Notes: generated by a model not told the origin, from the letters alone. A stretch of 64,000 nt of DNA from Massilia forsythiae (GCF_012849555.1 NZ_CP051685.1:5828001-5892000), one strand, 5' to 3'; positions 43,854 through 53,233 are shown, counted from the stretch's first letter. Numbers and translations: made by a program.

Positions 43854-45095
43854 TCAGACGAAGGCGGCGGCGGCGTGCTCGATCTCGGCCAGCAGCGCGC
43901 GCGCGCCGGGCGACAGGTGGGCGCCGCGGCGCGTGGTGACGCCGATCGCGCGCGCCAGGCCGGGCATGGCGAACGGCAGCACGATCAGCTGGCCGGTGCG
44001 CACCTCGTGGTGCAGCTGGTGCGCCGACAGCACGGTCAGCATGTCGCTTTCCAGCAGCAAGCCGCGCAGCAGCGCCAGGTCGCCGGTCTCCACCGCCGGC
44101 AGCGGCGGCTCGGCCCCGCGCCCGCGGTAGAACTGCTCGATCGATTCGCGCAGCGGGGTGCCGGCGCGGCCCAGCACCCACGGGTAGCCGGCCAGCTGCG
44201 CCATCCTCAAGCGCGCCTTGCCGGCCAGCGGGTGGCCGGCGCGCGCCACCAGCGCTGCGTCGTCGCGCAGCAGCGCGCGCGATTCGAAGGCGTCGCCGGC
44301 CGGGCTGCGCAGCGCGCCGACGATGAAGTCGATGCGCCCGCTCAGCAGGCCGGCGCCGAGTTCGTCGTACGGGCTTTCCAGCGAACGCACGCGCAGGCGC
44401 GGATGCCTGCGCAGCGCCGCCGCGATCGCCGTCGGCAGCAGTTGCGAGCGCGCCAGCGGCAGCGCGCCGATCGTCACCACGCCCTGCACCACGCCGGCCA
44501 GCGCGGCGATGTCCTCGGGGATGTGGCGCAGCTCGGCCAGCGCGCGCTCGAACGCGGCGATCCAGCGCCGCCCGGCGTCGGTCGGCAGCATGCCGTGCGC
44601 GGTGCGCAAGAACAGCGGCTGGCCCAGCATGGCTTCCAGGCGCGCCACCGCCTGGCTCACCGCCGACTGCGAGGTGCCGAGCGCGTGCGCCACGCCCGGC
44701 ATGTAGTGCATCTCGGCCAGCAGCGCCGCGGCCTGCAGGCGGCGCTCGTTGAGCAGCGCCTCGATGCCGCCGACCTTGCCGGCCACCTTGGCGCCCGCGG
44801 CGTTGCCCGCCTTGTCCAGCGCGCGCTCGCGCAGGCGCACGGCGTCGTCGCGCACGCCGCGCAGCTCGGCCTCGATGCGGTCGGCGCGCAGGCGCACCAG
44901 TTCGCCGGCCGCGGTGAGCAGCATGCCGCGCCCCTTGCGCTCGAACAGCGGCACGTCCAGGCCCTCTTCCAGCGCCGCCACCGAGCGCGCCACCGCCGAC
45001 GAGGCGCGGTACAGGCTGTCGGCCGAGCGGCGGATGCCGCCGGCCGCGGCGACGGCGCAAAAGGCGTGCAGGTGGCGCAGGCTGAGGAGCGGCAT
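43854..45095 (-). CDS. galR: LysR-type gallate regulator with two N-terminal HTH domains
   Basis: A 413-residue regulator, ~100 residues longer than normal LysR proteins because it has two HTH units. HTH1 lies at residues ~5-62 (LRHLHAFCAVAAAGGIRRSA, SSAVARSVAALEEGLDVPLF). HTH2 lies at ~112-172 (GTSQSAVSQAVARLEAMLGQ, PLFLRTAHGMLPTDAGRRWI). The effector domain fills 205-413. It is divergent from galD and heads the strand with galT-galA. Starts at 45095 and 45101 are both possible. A free-standing double-HTH relative lies at 59669. Confidence 0.9.
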   Translation of the reverse strand: MPLLSLRHLHAFCAVAAAGGIRRSADSLYRASSAVARSVAALEEGLDVPLFERKGRGMLLTAAGELVRLRADRIEAELRGVRDDAVRLRERALDKAGNAAGAKVAGKVGGIEALLNERRLQAAALLAEMHYMPGVAHALGTSQSAVSQAVARLEAMLGQPLFLRTAHGMLPTDAGRRWIAAFERALAELRHIPEDIAALAGVVQGVVTIGALPLARSQLLPTAIAAALRRHPRLRVRSLESPYDELGAGLLSGRIDFIVGALRSPAGDAFESRALLRDDAALVARAGHPLAGKARLRMAQLAGYPWVLGRAGTPLRESIEQFYRGRGAEPPLPAVETGDLALLRGLLLESDMLTVLSAHQLHHEVRTGQLIVLPFAMPGLARAIGVTTRRGAHLSPGARALLAEIEHAAAAFV

Positions 45096-45210
45096 GGGCA
45101 TCTCGAAATGGTCGGTCGATAAGCAGATTAGAACAAAGCACGGCCCACAAAGCAACCACTGCGCGTCGCGCGCGGCCGATACTGGGGCCTTCCGAGCACG
45201 AGGCTTCCCC

Positions 45211-46386
45211 ATGAATATCGAACACCAGCAGGCAGCCGCGCCCGGCCCGGCGCCGCAGCGCGACCTGGCCGCCATCCCCTGCATCCTGATGCGCGGCGGC
45301 ACTTCGCGCGGCCCGTTCTTCCTCGAATCCGACCTGCCCGCCGACCCGGCGCTGCGCGACCGCGTGCTGCTGGCCGCCATGGGCTCGCCCGACCCGCGCC
45401 AGATCGACGGCCTGGGCGGCGCCCATCCCTTGACCAGCAAGGCCGGCATCGTGCGCAGGAGCGGCACGCCCGGCGTCGACCTCGACTTCCTGTTCGCCCA
45501 GCTGCAGCCCGACCGCGACACGGTGGACGTCACGCCGAACTGCGGCAACATGCTGGCCGCGGTGCTGCCGTTCGCGCTGGAGCGCGGCCTGCTGCCGATC
45601 CAGGACGGCACCACCTGCGCGCGCGTGCTGACCCTGAACACCGGCATGCAGTGCGACGTGACGGTACAGACGCCCGGCGGGCGCCTGGCCTATACGGGCG
45701 ATGCGCGCATCGACGGCGTGCCCGGCACGGCGGCGCCGATCGGCATCGCCTTCCTGGACACGGCCGGCTCGGTCTGCCCCGGGCTGCTGCCCAGCGGCCG
45801 CGTGCTCGACCGCGTGGCCGTGGACGCCCCCGGCATCGAGCCCTTCGCCATCGACGCCACCCTGATCGACAACGGCATGCCGATGGTGCTGGTGCGCGCC
45901 GCCGACCTGGGCGCCGGCGGCGACGAGACGGTGGCCGAACTGAACGCGAACGAAGCGCTGCGCGCGCGCCTGGAAGCGCTGCGCCTGGCCTGCGGCCCGC
46001 TGATGGGCCTGGGCGACGTGGCCTCCAAGAGCTACCCGAAGATGTGCCTGGTGGCGGCGCCGCGCGCAGGCGGCGCCGTCGCCACCCGCTGCTTCATCCC
46101 GCACGTGTGCCACGAGGCGATCGGCGTGCTGGCGGCGGTGACGGTGGCCACCGCCTGCGTGCTGGAAGGTTCCGTGACCGCCGGCCTCGCCCGGGTGGCG
46201 CCCGGCCTGGACAAGACCGTCTCGGTCGAGCACCCGACCGGCGAATTCAGCGTGGCGCTCGGCCTCGACGCCGCCGACCCGCAACGCGTGACCCGCGCCG
46301 CCCTGCTGCGCACCGCGCGCCCGATCATGCGCGGCGAGGTCTATCTACCCGAACAAATCCGGACAGGAGAACAGCATGGACAATAA
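45211..46386 (+). CDS. galD: 4-Oxalomesaconate tautomerase
   Basis: A 391-residue PrpF/GalD-family isomerase that converts the keto form of 4-oxalomesaconate to the enol form. AIPCILMRGGTSRGPFFLES opens the family fold (catalytic Cys-type loops), with GLGGAHPLTSKAGIV, VTPNCGNMLAAVLPFAL and LNTGMQCDVTVQTPGG further on. GAGG lies eight bases before the ATG. It overlaps ligJ by 11 bases, starting the galD-ligJ-galC operon opposite galR. Confidence 0.93.
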   Translation: MNIEHQQAAAPGPAPQRDLAAIPCILMRGGTSRGPFFLESDLPADPALRDRVLLAAMGSPDPRQIDGLGGAHPLTSKAGIVRRSGTPGVDLDFLFAQLQPDRDTVDVTPNCGNMLAAVLPFALERGLLPIQDGTTCARVLTLNTGMQCDVTVQTPGGRLAYTGDARIDGVPGTAAPIGIAFLDTAGSVCPGLLPSGRVLDRVAVDAPGIEPFAIDATLIDNGMPMVLVRAADLGAGGDETVAELNANEALRARLEALRLACGPLMGLGDVASKSYPKMCLVAAPRAGGAVATRCFIPHVCHEAIGVLAAVTVATACVLEGSVTAGLARVAPGLDKTVSVEHPTGEFSVALGLDAADPQRVTRAALLRTARPIMRGEVYLPEQIRTGEQHGQ

Positions 46387-47437
46387 GCAGACAGCCCCGG
46401 CGCGCAAGCCGCTGGTCATCGATTGCCACGGCCACTACACCACCGCCCCCAGGGCGCTGGAAGACTGGCGCAACGCGCAGGTCGCCAACCTGGCCACGCC
46501 GGAGCGCGGCCCGAAGCCGTCCGACCTGCGCATCGGCGACGACGAACTGCGCGAATCGATCGAAGGCAACCAGCTGCGCCTGATGAAGGAGCGCGGCTCG
46601 GACCTGACGATCTTTTCGCCGCGCGCCAGCTTCATGGCACACCACATCGGCAACTTCCAGACCAGCGCCACCTGGGCGGCGATCTGCAACGAGCTGTGCT
46701 ACCGCGTGTCCCGGCTGTTCCCGGACAACTTCATCGGCGCCGCCATGCTGCCGCAGTCGCCCGGCGTCGACCCGCGCACCTGCATCCCCGAGCTGGAACG
46801 CTGCATCAAGGAATACGGCATGGTCGGCATCAACCTCAACCCGGACCCGTCGGGCGGGCACTGGACCGCGCCGCCGCTGTCCGATCGCTACTGGTACCCG
46901 ATCTACGAAAAAATGGTGGAGTACGACATCCCGGCGATGATCCACGTCTCGACCAGTTGCAACCCGTGCTTCCACACCACCGGCGCGCACTACCTGAACG
47001 CCGACACCACCGCCTTCATGCAGTGCCTGACCAGCGACCTGTTCTCCGATTTCCCGACGCTGAAGTTCCTGATCCCCCACGGCGGCGGCGCCGTGCCCTA
47101 CCACTGGGGACGCTTCCGCGGCCTGGCCCAGGAAATGAAGAAGCCGCCCTTGCAGGAACACCTGCTGAACAACATCTTCTTCGACACCTGCGTGTACCAC
47201 CAGCCCGGCATCGATTTGCTGACCCACGTGATCCCGGTGAAGAACGTGCTGTTCGCCTCCGAGATGATCGGCGCGGTGCGCGGCATCGACCCGGAGACCG
47301 GCCACTACTACGACGATACCCGGCGCTACATCGAGGCGGCCGCGATCAGCGATGCCGAGCGCTTCCAGATCTTCGAAGGCAATGCGCGGCGCGTGTTCGC
47401 GCGCCTGGATGCCGTTCTCACGCAAAAAGGACAATGA
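46376..47437 (+). CDS. ligJ: 4-Oxalomesaconate hydratase, LigJ (amidohydrolase-fold) type
   Basis: A 353-residue amidohydrolase-superfamily hydratase that adds water to 4-oxalomesaconate, giving 4-carboxy-4-hydroxy-2-oxoadipate. VIDCHGHYTTAPRALEDW has the HxH metal site; SPRASFMAHHIGNFQTSATW, FLIPHGGGAVPYHWGRFRG and LFASEMIGAVRGIDPETG match LigJ. Pseudomonas putida uses an unrelated protein (GalB) for this step, so the pathway here is a mix of gal- and lig-type parts. The SD GGAGA lies inside the galD 3' end. Confidence 0.93.
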   Translation: MDNKQTAPARKPLVIDCHGHYTTAPRALEDWRNAQVANLATPERGPKPSDLRIGDDELRESIEGNQLRLMKERGSDLTIFSPRASFMAHHIGNFQTSATWAAICNELCYRVSRLFPDNFIGAAMLPQSPGVDPRTCIPELERCIKEYGMVGINLNPDPSGGHWTAPPLSDRYWYPIYEKMVEYDIPAMIHVSTSCNPCFHTTGAHYLNADTTAFMQCLTSDLFSDFPTLKFLIPHGGGAVPYHWGRFRGLAQEMKKPPLQEHLLNNIFFDTCVYHQPGIDLLTHVIPVKNVLFASEMIGAVRGIDPETGHYYDDTRRYIEAAAISDAERFQIFEGNARRVFARLDAVLTQKGQ

Positions 47438-47439
47438 CC

Positions 47440-48138
47440 ATGACCACTCCCCCGATGAACCAGCTCGGCGTCGTCAAGCGCAACATCGCGCGCGCCGACG
47501 CCGCCGTGGTCGACCAGTTGGCCACGTTCGGCAGCGCCACCGTGCACGAGGCGATGGGCCGGGTCGGCCTGCTGAAACCCATCATGCGCCCGATCTACGC
47601 CGGCGCCCAGGTGGCCGGCACGGCGGTGACGGTGCTGCTGCACCCGGGCGACAACTGGATGCTGCACGTGGCGGCCGAACAGATCCAGCCCGGCGACATC
47701 GTCGTGGCCGCGCTCACCGCCGAATGCACCGACGGCTTCTTCGGCGACTTGCTGGCCACCAGCTTCATGGCGCGCGGCGCACGCGCGCTGGTGATCGACG
47801 CCGGCGTGCGCGACGTGCGCGTGCTGACGGAAATGGGCTTTCCGGTGTGGAGCCGCGCGGTCAGCGCCAAGGGCACGATCAAGGCGACGCTGGGGTCGGT
47901 GAACGTTCCGGTGGTCTGCGCCGGCGCGCTGGTCAACCCGGGCGACGCGGTCGTGGCCGATGACGACGGCGTGGTGGTGGTGCCGGCGGCGGACGCCGCG
48001 CGCGTGGCCGCCGCCGCCAGGAAGCGCGAAGACCTGGAAGGCGAAAAGCGCGCCAGGCTGGCCTCCGGCGTGCTGGGGCTGGACATGTACGACATGCGCG
48101 GCGCGCTGCAGGCGGCGGGGCTGAAGTACATCGATTGA
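47440..48138 (+). CDS. galC: 4-Carboxy-4-hydroxy-2-oxoadipate / HMG aldolase
   Basis: A 232-residue RraA-fold class II aldolase (GalC/LigK) splitting 4-carboxy-4-hydroxy-2-oxoadipate into pyruvate and oxaloacetate with a divalent metal. It shows GSATVHEAMGRVGLLKPIMR, GDNWMLHVAAEQIQPGDIVV, FFGDLLATSFMARGARALVI and DAGVRDVRVLTEMGFPVWSR with the metal Asp and catalytic Arg. The ATG at 47440 has the best SD spacing (AAGGA); one at 47434 overlaps the ligJ stop. It is the last gene of the operon, and a hairpin follows. Confidence 0.94.
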   Translation: MTTPPMNQLGVVKRNIARADAAVVDQLATFGSATVHEAMGRVGLLKPIMRPIYAGAQVAGTAVTVLLHPGDNWMLHVAAEQIQPGDIVVAALTAECTDGFFGDLLATSFMARGARALVIDAGVRDVRVLTEMGFPVWSRAVSAKGTIKATLGSVNVPVVCAGALVNPGDAVVADDDGVVVVPAADAARVAAAARKREDLEGEKRARLASGVLGLDMYDMRGALQAAGLKYID

Positions 48139-48156
48139 TCCGCAGGCAGAGGTTGC

Positions 48157-48185
48157 ACCGGCGCGCGTGGCGCGCTGCCGGTTTT
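48157..48185 (+). terminator. Intrinsic terminator after galC
   Basis: ACCGGCGCGC pairs with GCGCGCTGCCGGT (one bulged T) around GTG and is followed by TTT, 19 bases after the galC stop. Confidence 0.65.
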
Positions 48186-48276
48186 CCCGATAGCGGGTAA
48201 ACTAGCGGCTTTGCAGCGCTTGCGGGAACATGCTTTTTACCATGCACGAATGCGGCCGCCGCCAGGGTGGCGCGCG

Positions 48277-49128
48277 TTGAACACACCGACCACGAGGGCG
48301 CCCTGGATCAAGGCGCTGGCCTGGCTCGTGGCGGCGGGCGCACTCGTCCTGGCCGTGCTGGCCGCCTGCAGCGGCCCGCGCATCGACCGCTCGCTGTCGA
48401 CGCCCGACCAGCGCAGCCGCGTCAAGTACCTGATCCTGCACTACACCGTCACCGATACGCCGCAATCGATCCGCATCTTCACGCACAAGGCCGGGGTCGA
48501 GGCCAGCATCCATTACCTGCTCAGCGACGATCCCAGGCCGGTCATCTACGGCATCGTCGACGAAAGCCGGGCCGCCTACCAGGCCGGCGGCGATTCGGGC
48601 TGGAAGGGCGACCGCAACCTGAACAACATGTCGATCGGCATCGAGATCGTGAATGCCGGCTGGAACGACGGACCCAAGGGACGCAGCTGGGCGCCGTATC
48701 GGGACAAGCAGATCGATACCCTGATCCCGCTGGTCAAGGACATCATGGCGCGCCACCACATCGCGCCCGAACACGTGCTGGGCCACGCCGACATCGCGCC
48801 GCAGCGCAAGCAGGATCCCGGCGCGCTGTTTCCATGGCAGCGCCTGGCCGCGGAAGGCATCGTGCCCTGGCCCGACCCGGACATCGCCGCGCGCAAGCGC
48901 ATCGAATATGCCGCCGACCTGCCCGACCTGCTCTGGTTCCAGCGCAGGCTGGCCGCGCTCGGCTACGTGGTGCCGCAGGACGGCCAGGCCAGCCAGGAAA
49001 CGCGCAACGTGCTGGCCGCCTTCCAGACCCACTACCGCCCCGCCAGGATCGACGGCGAACCCGATGCGGAAACCGCGGCCCTGCTGGACAGTCCCATGCG
49101 CGTGCGCGCCGCGGCCGGCAAGGATTGA
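48277..49128 (+). CDS. AmiD-like N-acetylmuramoyl-L-alanine amidase lipoprotein
   Basis: A ~283-residue outer-membrane lipoprotein. A signal peptide ends in the lipobox LAAC (residue ~31). The amidase_2 domain (KYLILHYTVTDTPQSIRIFT, IGIEIVNAG, VLGHADIAPQRKQDPGALFP) has the zinc His residues and supplies muropeptide-cleaving activity. The C-terminal ~60 residues are a peptidoglycan-binding domain (LPDLLWFQRRLAALGYVVPQ). A TTG start at 48277 has AGGGTGG upstream and gives a normal lipoprotein leader; the ATG at 48250 is the alternative. It is followed by an L,D-transpeptidase 23 bases on. Confidence 0.88.
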   Translation: MNTPTTRAPWIKALAWLVAAGALVLAVLAACSGPRIDRSLSTPDQRSRVKYLILHYTVTDTPQSIRIFTHKAGVEASIHYLLSDDPRPVIYGIVDESRAAYQAGGDSGWKGDRNLNNMSIGIEIVNAGWNDGPKGRSWAPYRDKQIDTLIPLVKDIMARHHIAPEHVLGHADIAPQRKQDPGALFPWQRLAAEGIVPWPDPDIAARKRIEYAADLPDLLWFQRRLAALGYVVPQDGQASQETRNVLAAFQTHYRPARIDGEPDAETAALLDSPMRVRAAAGKD

Positions 49129-49151
49129 CGAAGCCCGCTCCGGAATCACCG

Positions 49152-50789
49152 ATGAAGCTCAGCCACCACATCGGCGCCGCGCTGGCGTTCTGCGCCGCCG
49201 CCGCATTCGCCCCGGTTTCCTCCCGCGCGCAAGCGGTTCCCGCCGCCATCCGCACGCTGGCCGCGCAAGCGTCCGGCGCGCCCGCGGCGCCGGCCGGCCC
49301 CTACGACGAACACGGCTGGCTGGAACGTTTTTACGCTCCGCGCAAGTACGCGCCCGCCTGGAACGGCGCGAGCGCCGAAGCCGCCCTGTGGGTGCTGCGG
49401 CGCGCCGCGCTGCAGGGCCTGGACCCGCTCGACTACGGCGCCGCCGCGCTGGAACGCCAGCTGCGCGCGGGCGCGGCCGGCGGCGCCGGCTTCGACGCCG
49501 CCCTTACCCTATCGATGCTGCGCTACCTGGCCGACCTGCGCGTCGGCCGCGTGCGCTCCGAATACCATGCGCGCCCGCAGGATGCACGCCTGAAGGGCTA
49601 CGACCCGGTCGAACGGCTGCGCGCCGGACTCGCCGCCGGCCGGCTGCAGGCCGCGGTGCAGGCGGCCGAACCGCGGCTGCCGCAGTACGGCCAGGTCAAG
49701 GCGGCGCTGGCGGGCTACCGCGCGCTGGCCGGGCAGCCCTGGGCCGCGCTGCCGAAACCGTCCGCCAGGCTGGCGCCCGGCGCCGCCTATGCCGGCGCGG
49801 CGGCGCTGGCGCAGCGCCTGGCCGCGCTGGGCGACCTGCCGGCCGCCGCGCCGTCCGCACCCGAGGGCACCTACGGCGCCCGACTGGCGCAGGGCGTGCG
49901 CCGTTTCCAGGCCCGTCACGGACTGGAACCGGACGGCATGCTGGGCCGCGCCACCGTCGATGCGCTGAACGTGCCGCCGGCGCGGCGCGCGCGCCAGCTG
50001 GCGCTGACGCTGGAGCGCCTGCGCTGGCTGCCGGACTTCGGCGCCGGTCCGCTGGTCATGGTCGACCTGCCGGCCTACCGCCTGTGGGCGCAGCCGCAGG
50101 GCGGCGCGGCGGGGAACATGCCGGCGGCGCTGGACATGCGCGTGGTGATCGGCAGCGCGCTCAAGACGGAAACCCCATTGTTCGTCGGCCAGATGCGCTA
50201 CCTCGAGTTCAACCCCTACTGGAACGTCCCGCGCAGCATCCTGGAAAAGGACATCCTGCCCAGGCTCGCGCGCAATCCGGACTACCTGGCGCAGAACGGC
50301 ATGGAGACGGTGCCGGCGGGCGCCGGCATGGCCGACCTGAAGGCGGGCCGCGCGCGCGTGCGCCAGCGCCCGGGGCCGAAGAACGCGCTGGGCGCGGTCA
50401 AGTTCGCGATGCCGAATCCAATGGACATCTACCTGCACTCGACTCCGGCGCCCGAACTGTTCCGGCGCAGCCGGCGCGACCTGTCGCACGGCTGCATCCG
50501 GGTCGAGGATCCGGCCGCGCTGGCGCAGTACGTGCTGGCCCGCCAGGGCCAGTGGGACGCCGCCGCCGTCGGGCGCGCGCTGCAGCCGGGGCCGACCCGC
50601 CACGTCGACCTGGCCGCGCCGGTGCCGGTGGTGATCTTCTATGCCACCGCCGGCGTCGGCGCCGACGGCAAGCCGCGCTTCGCCGCCGACATCTACGGCC
50701 GCGACGCGGCGCTGGAAAAGCAGCTGGCGGCGCGCCATGCCGCCATTGCGGCGGCAACAGCGGCAACAGCGGCGCCGGGTCCGGCGTAG
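49152..50789 (+). CDS. L,D-transpeptidase, YcbB-like
   Basis: A 545-residue periplasmic enzyme forming 3-3 cross-links in peptidoglycan. Order: signal peptide (AALAFCAAAAFAPVSSRAQA), a helical scaffold domain (YAPAWNGASAEAALWVLRRA), a peptidoglycan-binding domain (GVRRFQARHGLEPDGMLGRA) and the YkuD catalytic domain. The last has the active site IYLHSTPAPELFRRSRRDLS followed by HGCIRVEDP with the catalytic Cys. An Ala/Thr-rich C-terminal tail ends the protein. It is co-transcribed with the amidase. Confidence 0.92.
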   Translation: MKLSHHIGAALAFCAAAAFAPVSSRAQAVPAAIRTLAAQASGAPAAPAGPYDEHGWLERFYAPRKYAPAWNGASAEAALWVLRRAALQGLDPLDYGAAALERQLRAGAAGGAGFDAALTLSMLRYLADLRVGRVRSEYHARPQDARLKGYDPVERLRAGLAAGRLQAAVQAAEPRLPQYGQVKAALAGYRALAGQPWAALPKPSARLAPGAAYAGAAALAQRLAALGDLPAAAPSAPEGTYGARLAQGVRRFQARHGLEPDGMLGRATVDALNVPPARRARQLALTLERLRWLPDFGAGPLVMVDLPAYRLWAQPQGGAAGNMPAALDMRVVIGSALKTETPLFVGQMRYLEFNPYWNVPRSILEKDILPRLARNPDYLAQNGMETVPAGAGMADLKAGRARVRQRPGPKNALGAVKFAMPNPMDIYLHSTPAPELFRRSRRDLSHGCIRVEDPAALAQYVLARQGQWDAAAVGRALQPGPTRHVDLAAPVPVVIFYATAGVGADGKPRFAADIYGRDAALEKQLAARHAAIAAATAATAAPGPA

Positions 50790-50800
50790 GGATACCGGCG

Positions 50801-51823
50801 CTAGCGCTGCGCCTGCGCCCCGGCCGGCGCGGGGCCGGCCTTGCCGGCATCGTCCTCCAGCCGATGCAGGACGCCGTCGCGGTCCAGCTGGAAGCGGTCG
50901 AAATCGTTGGCCAGGAACAGCCGCCCGCCGTAGGCCGCGCGCGCCTCCTCCTCGAGATCGGCCATGGCGAGCGCGCCGTGCTGCTGGTAGCGCGGACTGA
51001 AATGGGTCAGCACCAGGTTCGGCACCCCGGCCGCCGCGGCGGCGGCGGCCGTCATCCTGGCCGAGCTGTGCTGCGGTCCCGGGCCGATCCTGCACAGCAC
51101 CTCGTCGGTGTAGGTGGCTTCGTGCACCAGCACCTCGGCGCTGCGCGCCTCCTCCAGCAACAGTTCGGGGCGGTCGTTGTCGCCGGCGACGATCACGCGC
51201 CTGGCCTTGCGCGGCGGCGCCAGCACATCGTCGGCGCGCACCGGCCGTCCGTCCGGCAAGACCACGTCCTCGCCGCGCTGCAGCCGCCCCCACGCCGCGC
51301 CGCGCGCCACGCCGGCGGCCTGCAGCCGGGCCGGGTCCAGCTTGCGCTCGAGCCGGCGCTCGGTAAACGTGTAGCCGAACGAGGGCACCCGGTGCGACAG
51401 GGCGGTGGCGGCGACGGCGAGATCCGGCATCACGTGGTCGGGCAAGGCCGAGGCGGCCGTCCCGCCCACCTCGACGAAGTCGAGCGCATACGGCAAGCCC
51501 AGCCCGGTGGTCGCCATCACGCCCTCCAGGAAAGCGCGCAGCGGCGCCGGCCCGGCCAGCACCAGCGGCGCAGTGCGGTTCATCATGGCGGCGCTGGCCA
51601 GCAGCCCCGGCAGGCCATAGCAATGGTCGCCGTGCAGGTGCGTGACGAAGACCGCGCGCAAGTCGTTGAGCGACCACGGCGTGCGCAGGATGCGGTGCTG
51701 GGTGCCCTCGCCGCAATCGACCAGCGCCCAGTGGCGCGCGCCCTCGCTGCGCAGCGCCAGCGCGCTGACGTTGCGGCGTCGGGTAGGGGTGCCGGCGGAG
51801 GTGCCGAGAAACTGGAATTCCAT
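50801..51823 (-). CDS. rnz: Ribonuclease Z
   Basis: A 340-residue metallo-beta-lactamase-fold endonuclease that trims tRNA 3' ends. MEFQFLGTSAGTPTRRRNVS, VDCGEGTQHRILRTPWSLND, FVTHLHGDHCYGLPGLLAS (HxHxDH zinc motif), LSHRVPSFGYTF, VHEATYTDEV (zinc His) and VLTHFSPRY (final His) are all present. It is convergent with the L,D-transpeptidase gene. Confidence 0.95.
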   Translation of the reverse strand: MEFQFLGTSAGTPTRRRNVSALALRSEGARHWALVDCGEGTQHRILRTPWSLNDLRAVFVTHLHGDHCYGLPGLLASAAMMNRTAPLVLAGPAPLRAFLEGVMATTGLGLPYALDFVEVGGTAASALPDHVMPDLAVAATALSHRVPSFGYTFTERRLERKLDPARLQAAGVARGAAWGRLQRGEDVVLPDGRPVRADDVLAPPRKARRVIVAGDNDRPELLLEEARSAEVLVHEATYTDEVLCRIGPGPQHSSARMTAAAAAAAGVPNLVLTHFSPRYQQHGALAMADLEEEARAAYGGRLFLANDFDRFQLDRDGVLHRLEDDAGKAGPAPAGAQAQR

Positions 51824-52036
51824 GATGCGGTCCTGTGCGGTAGCGATGGGCGATTATCGCCCGGATGATGGCCGGGATGAGCGCCCGGATGAGCGGCCAG
51901 GCAAGGCGCGCCGCCGCGTTCCATACCCCCGCGGCGCGGTTTGGCGCCGTCCCTGCCCGCTTTCGTCGCCGGCGCCTTGCCGCGCCGCGCCGCGCTGGGC
52001 AGAATGTGGCGTATTCCATCCCCAGCGGAGTCCGCC

Positions 52037-53233
52037 ATGAGCACCCTCGCTTCCACCCCCGCATCGCCACTTGCATCGCCGCCCGCTTCCGAGTCTGCCG
52101 CGTGCGCCGCCGGGACGCCGCGCCTGAAGCGCTTCCTCGACGACCTCGGCATGAGCGTGGTGCTCAGCGCCTGGGCCGCGGTGCTGATCACGCTGGTGGA
52201 CGGGCGGCCGGCGGAGCTGTATCCGCAACTGGTGTACTCGATCTGCATCGGCCTGGTGGCGGTGACCGTCATCGACGGCGCGCGCCTGCGCCTGCTGGGC
52301 GACCCGGCGCGGCGCGCCCCGCGCGCGCTGCCGCTGGTGGCGCTGGTGGTGCTGAGCGCGCCGCTGTCCCACTACACCGGCATCGTGCTCGGCAGCGCGA
52401 TCCTGGGCAACGGCCCGGTCAGCCTGGCGGCGTACCCGAACGCGCCGCAGCTGCGCATGATCGTGTTCACCCTGCTCGGCATCAGCGCCACTTTCCTGAT
52501 CATCCTGAACCGCGAACGCATGCAGCGCATCCAGGCCGAGCGCGCCGAGGCGCGGGCGCGCGCCGAGGCCGTCGAACGCCAGGCGGCCCAGGCCCAGCTG
52601 CGCCTGCTGCAGGCGCAGATCGAGCCGCACATGCTGTTCAACACCCTGGCCAACCTGCAGGGACTGATCGCGCTCGACCCGGCGCGCGCCGGCCGCATGC
52701 TCGACCAGCTGATCCAGTACCTGCGCGCCACCCTCGGCGCCACCCGCGCCGAGAACACCACCCTGGCCGAGGAATTCGGCGCCATCGAAGCCTACCTGGG
52801 CCTGATGGCGGTGCGCATGGGGCCGCGCCTGGCCTGCCGCTGCCGCCTGCCGCAGGCGCTGCGCACGGCGCGCCTGCCGGCCATGCTGCTGCAGCCGCTG
52901 GTGGAAAACGCCATCCTGCACGGCCTGGAGCCGCACGTGGACGGCGGCACGGTGAGCGTCGAGGCCGCAGCGCACGGCGGCATGCTGGAGATCGTGGTGC
53001 GCGACGACGGCCTCGGCCTCGATGCCGGTCGCACGCCGGCCGACAGTGACGCCGGCAGCGCCGGCGATAACGGCAGCGCAGTCGGCAACGGCGGCATCGG
53101 CCTGGCGACCACGCGCGAGCGCCTGCGCGCGCTGTACGGCGGGCGCGCCGCCCTGGTGCTCGAACCCGGCGTGCGCGACGGGCTGCCGTGCGGCGCCGTG
53201 GCGCGCCTGACCCTGCCGCTGGAGGACGCATGA
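52037..53233 (+). CDS. LytS/YehU-type sensor histidine kinase
   Basis: A 398-residue membrane kinase. About four N-terminal membrane helices (residues ~30-160) have no recognised extracellular sensor. A coiled-coil follows (RAEARARAEAVERQAAQAQL), then the His_kinase domain QIEPHMLFNTLANLQGLIAL with the phospho-His, and an HATPase domain (LLQPLVENAILHGLEPHVDG, VVRDDGLGLD, GGIGLATTRERLRALYGG). A Ser/Gly/Asp-rich insertion sits in the ATP lid. The stop overlaps the regulator start as ATGA. Confidence 0.92.
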   Translation: MSTLASTPASPLASPPASESAACAAGTPRLKRFLDDLGMSVVLSAWAAVLITLVDGRPAELYPQLVYSICIGLVAVTVIDGARLRLLGDPARRAPRALPLVALVVLSAPLSHYTGIVLGSAILGNGPVSLAAYPNAPQLRMIVFTLLGISATFLIILNRERMQRIQAERAEARARAEAVERQAAQAQLRLLQAQIEPHMLFNTLANLQGLIALDPARAGRMLDQLIQYLRATLGATRAENTTLAEEFGAIEAYLGLMAVRMGPRLACRCRLPQALRTARLPAMLLQPLVENAILHGLEPHVDGGTVSVEAAAHGGMLEIVVRDDGLGLDAGRTPADSDAGSAGDNGSAVGNGGIGLATTRERLRALYGGRAALVLEPGVRDGLPCGAVARLTLPLEDA

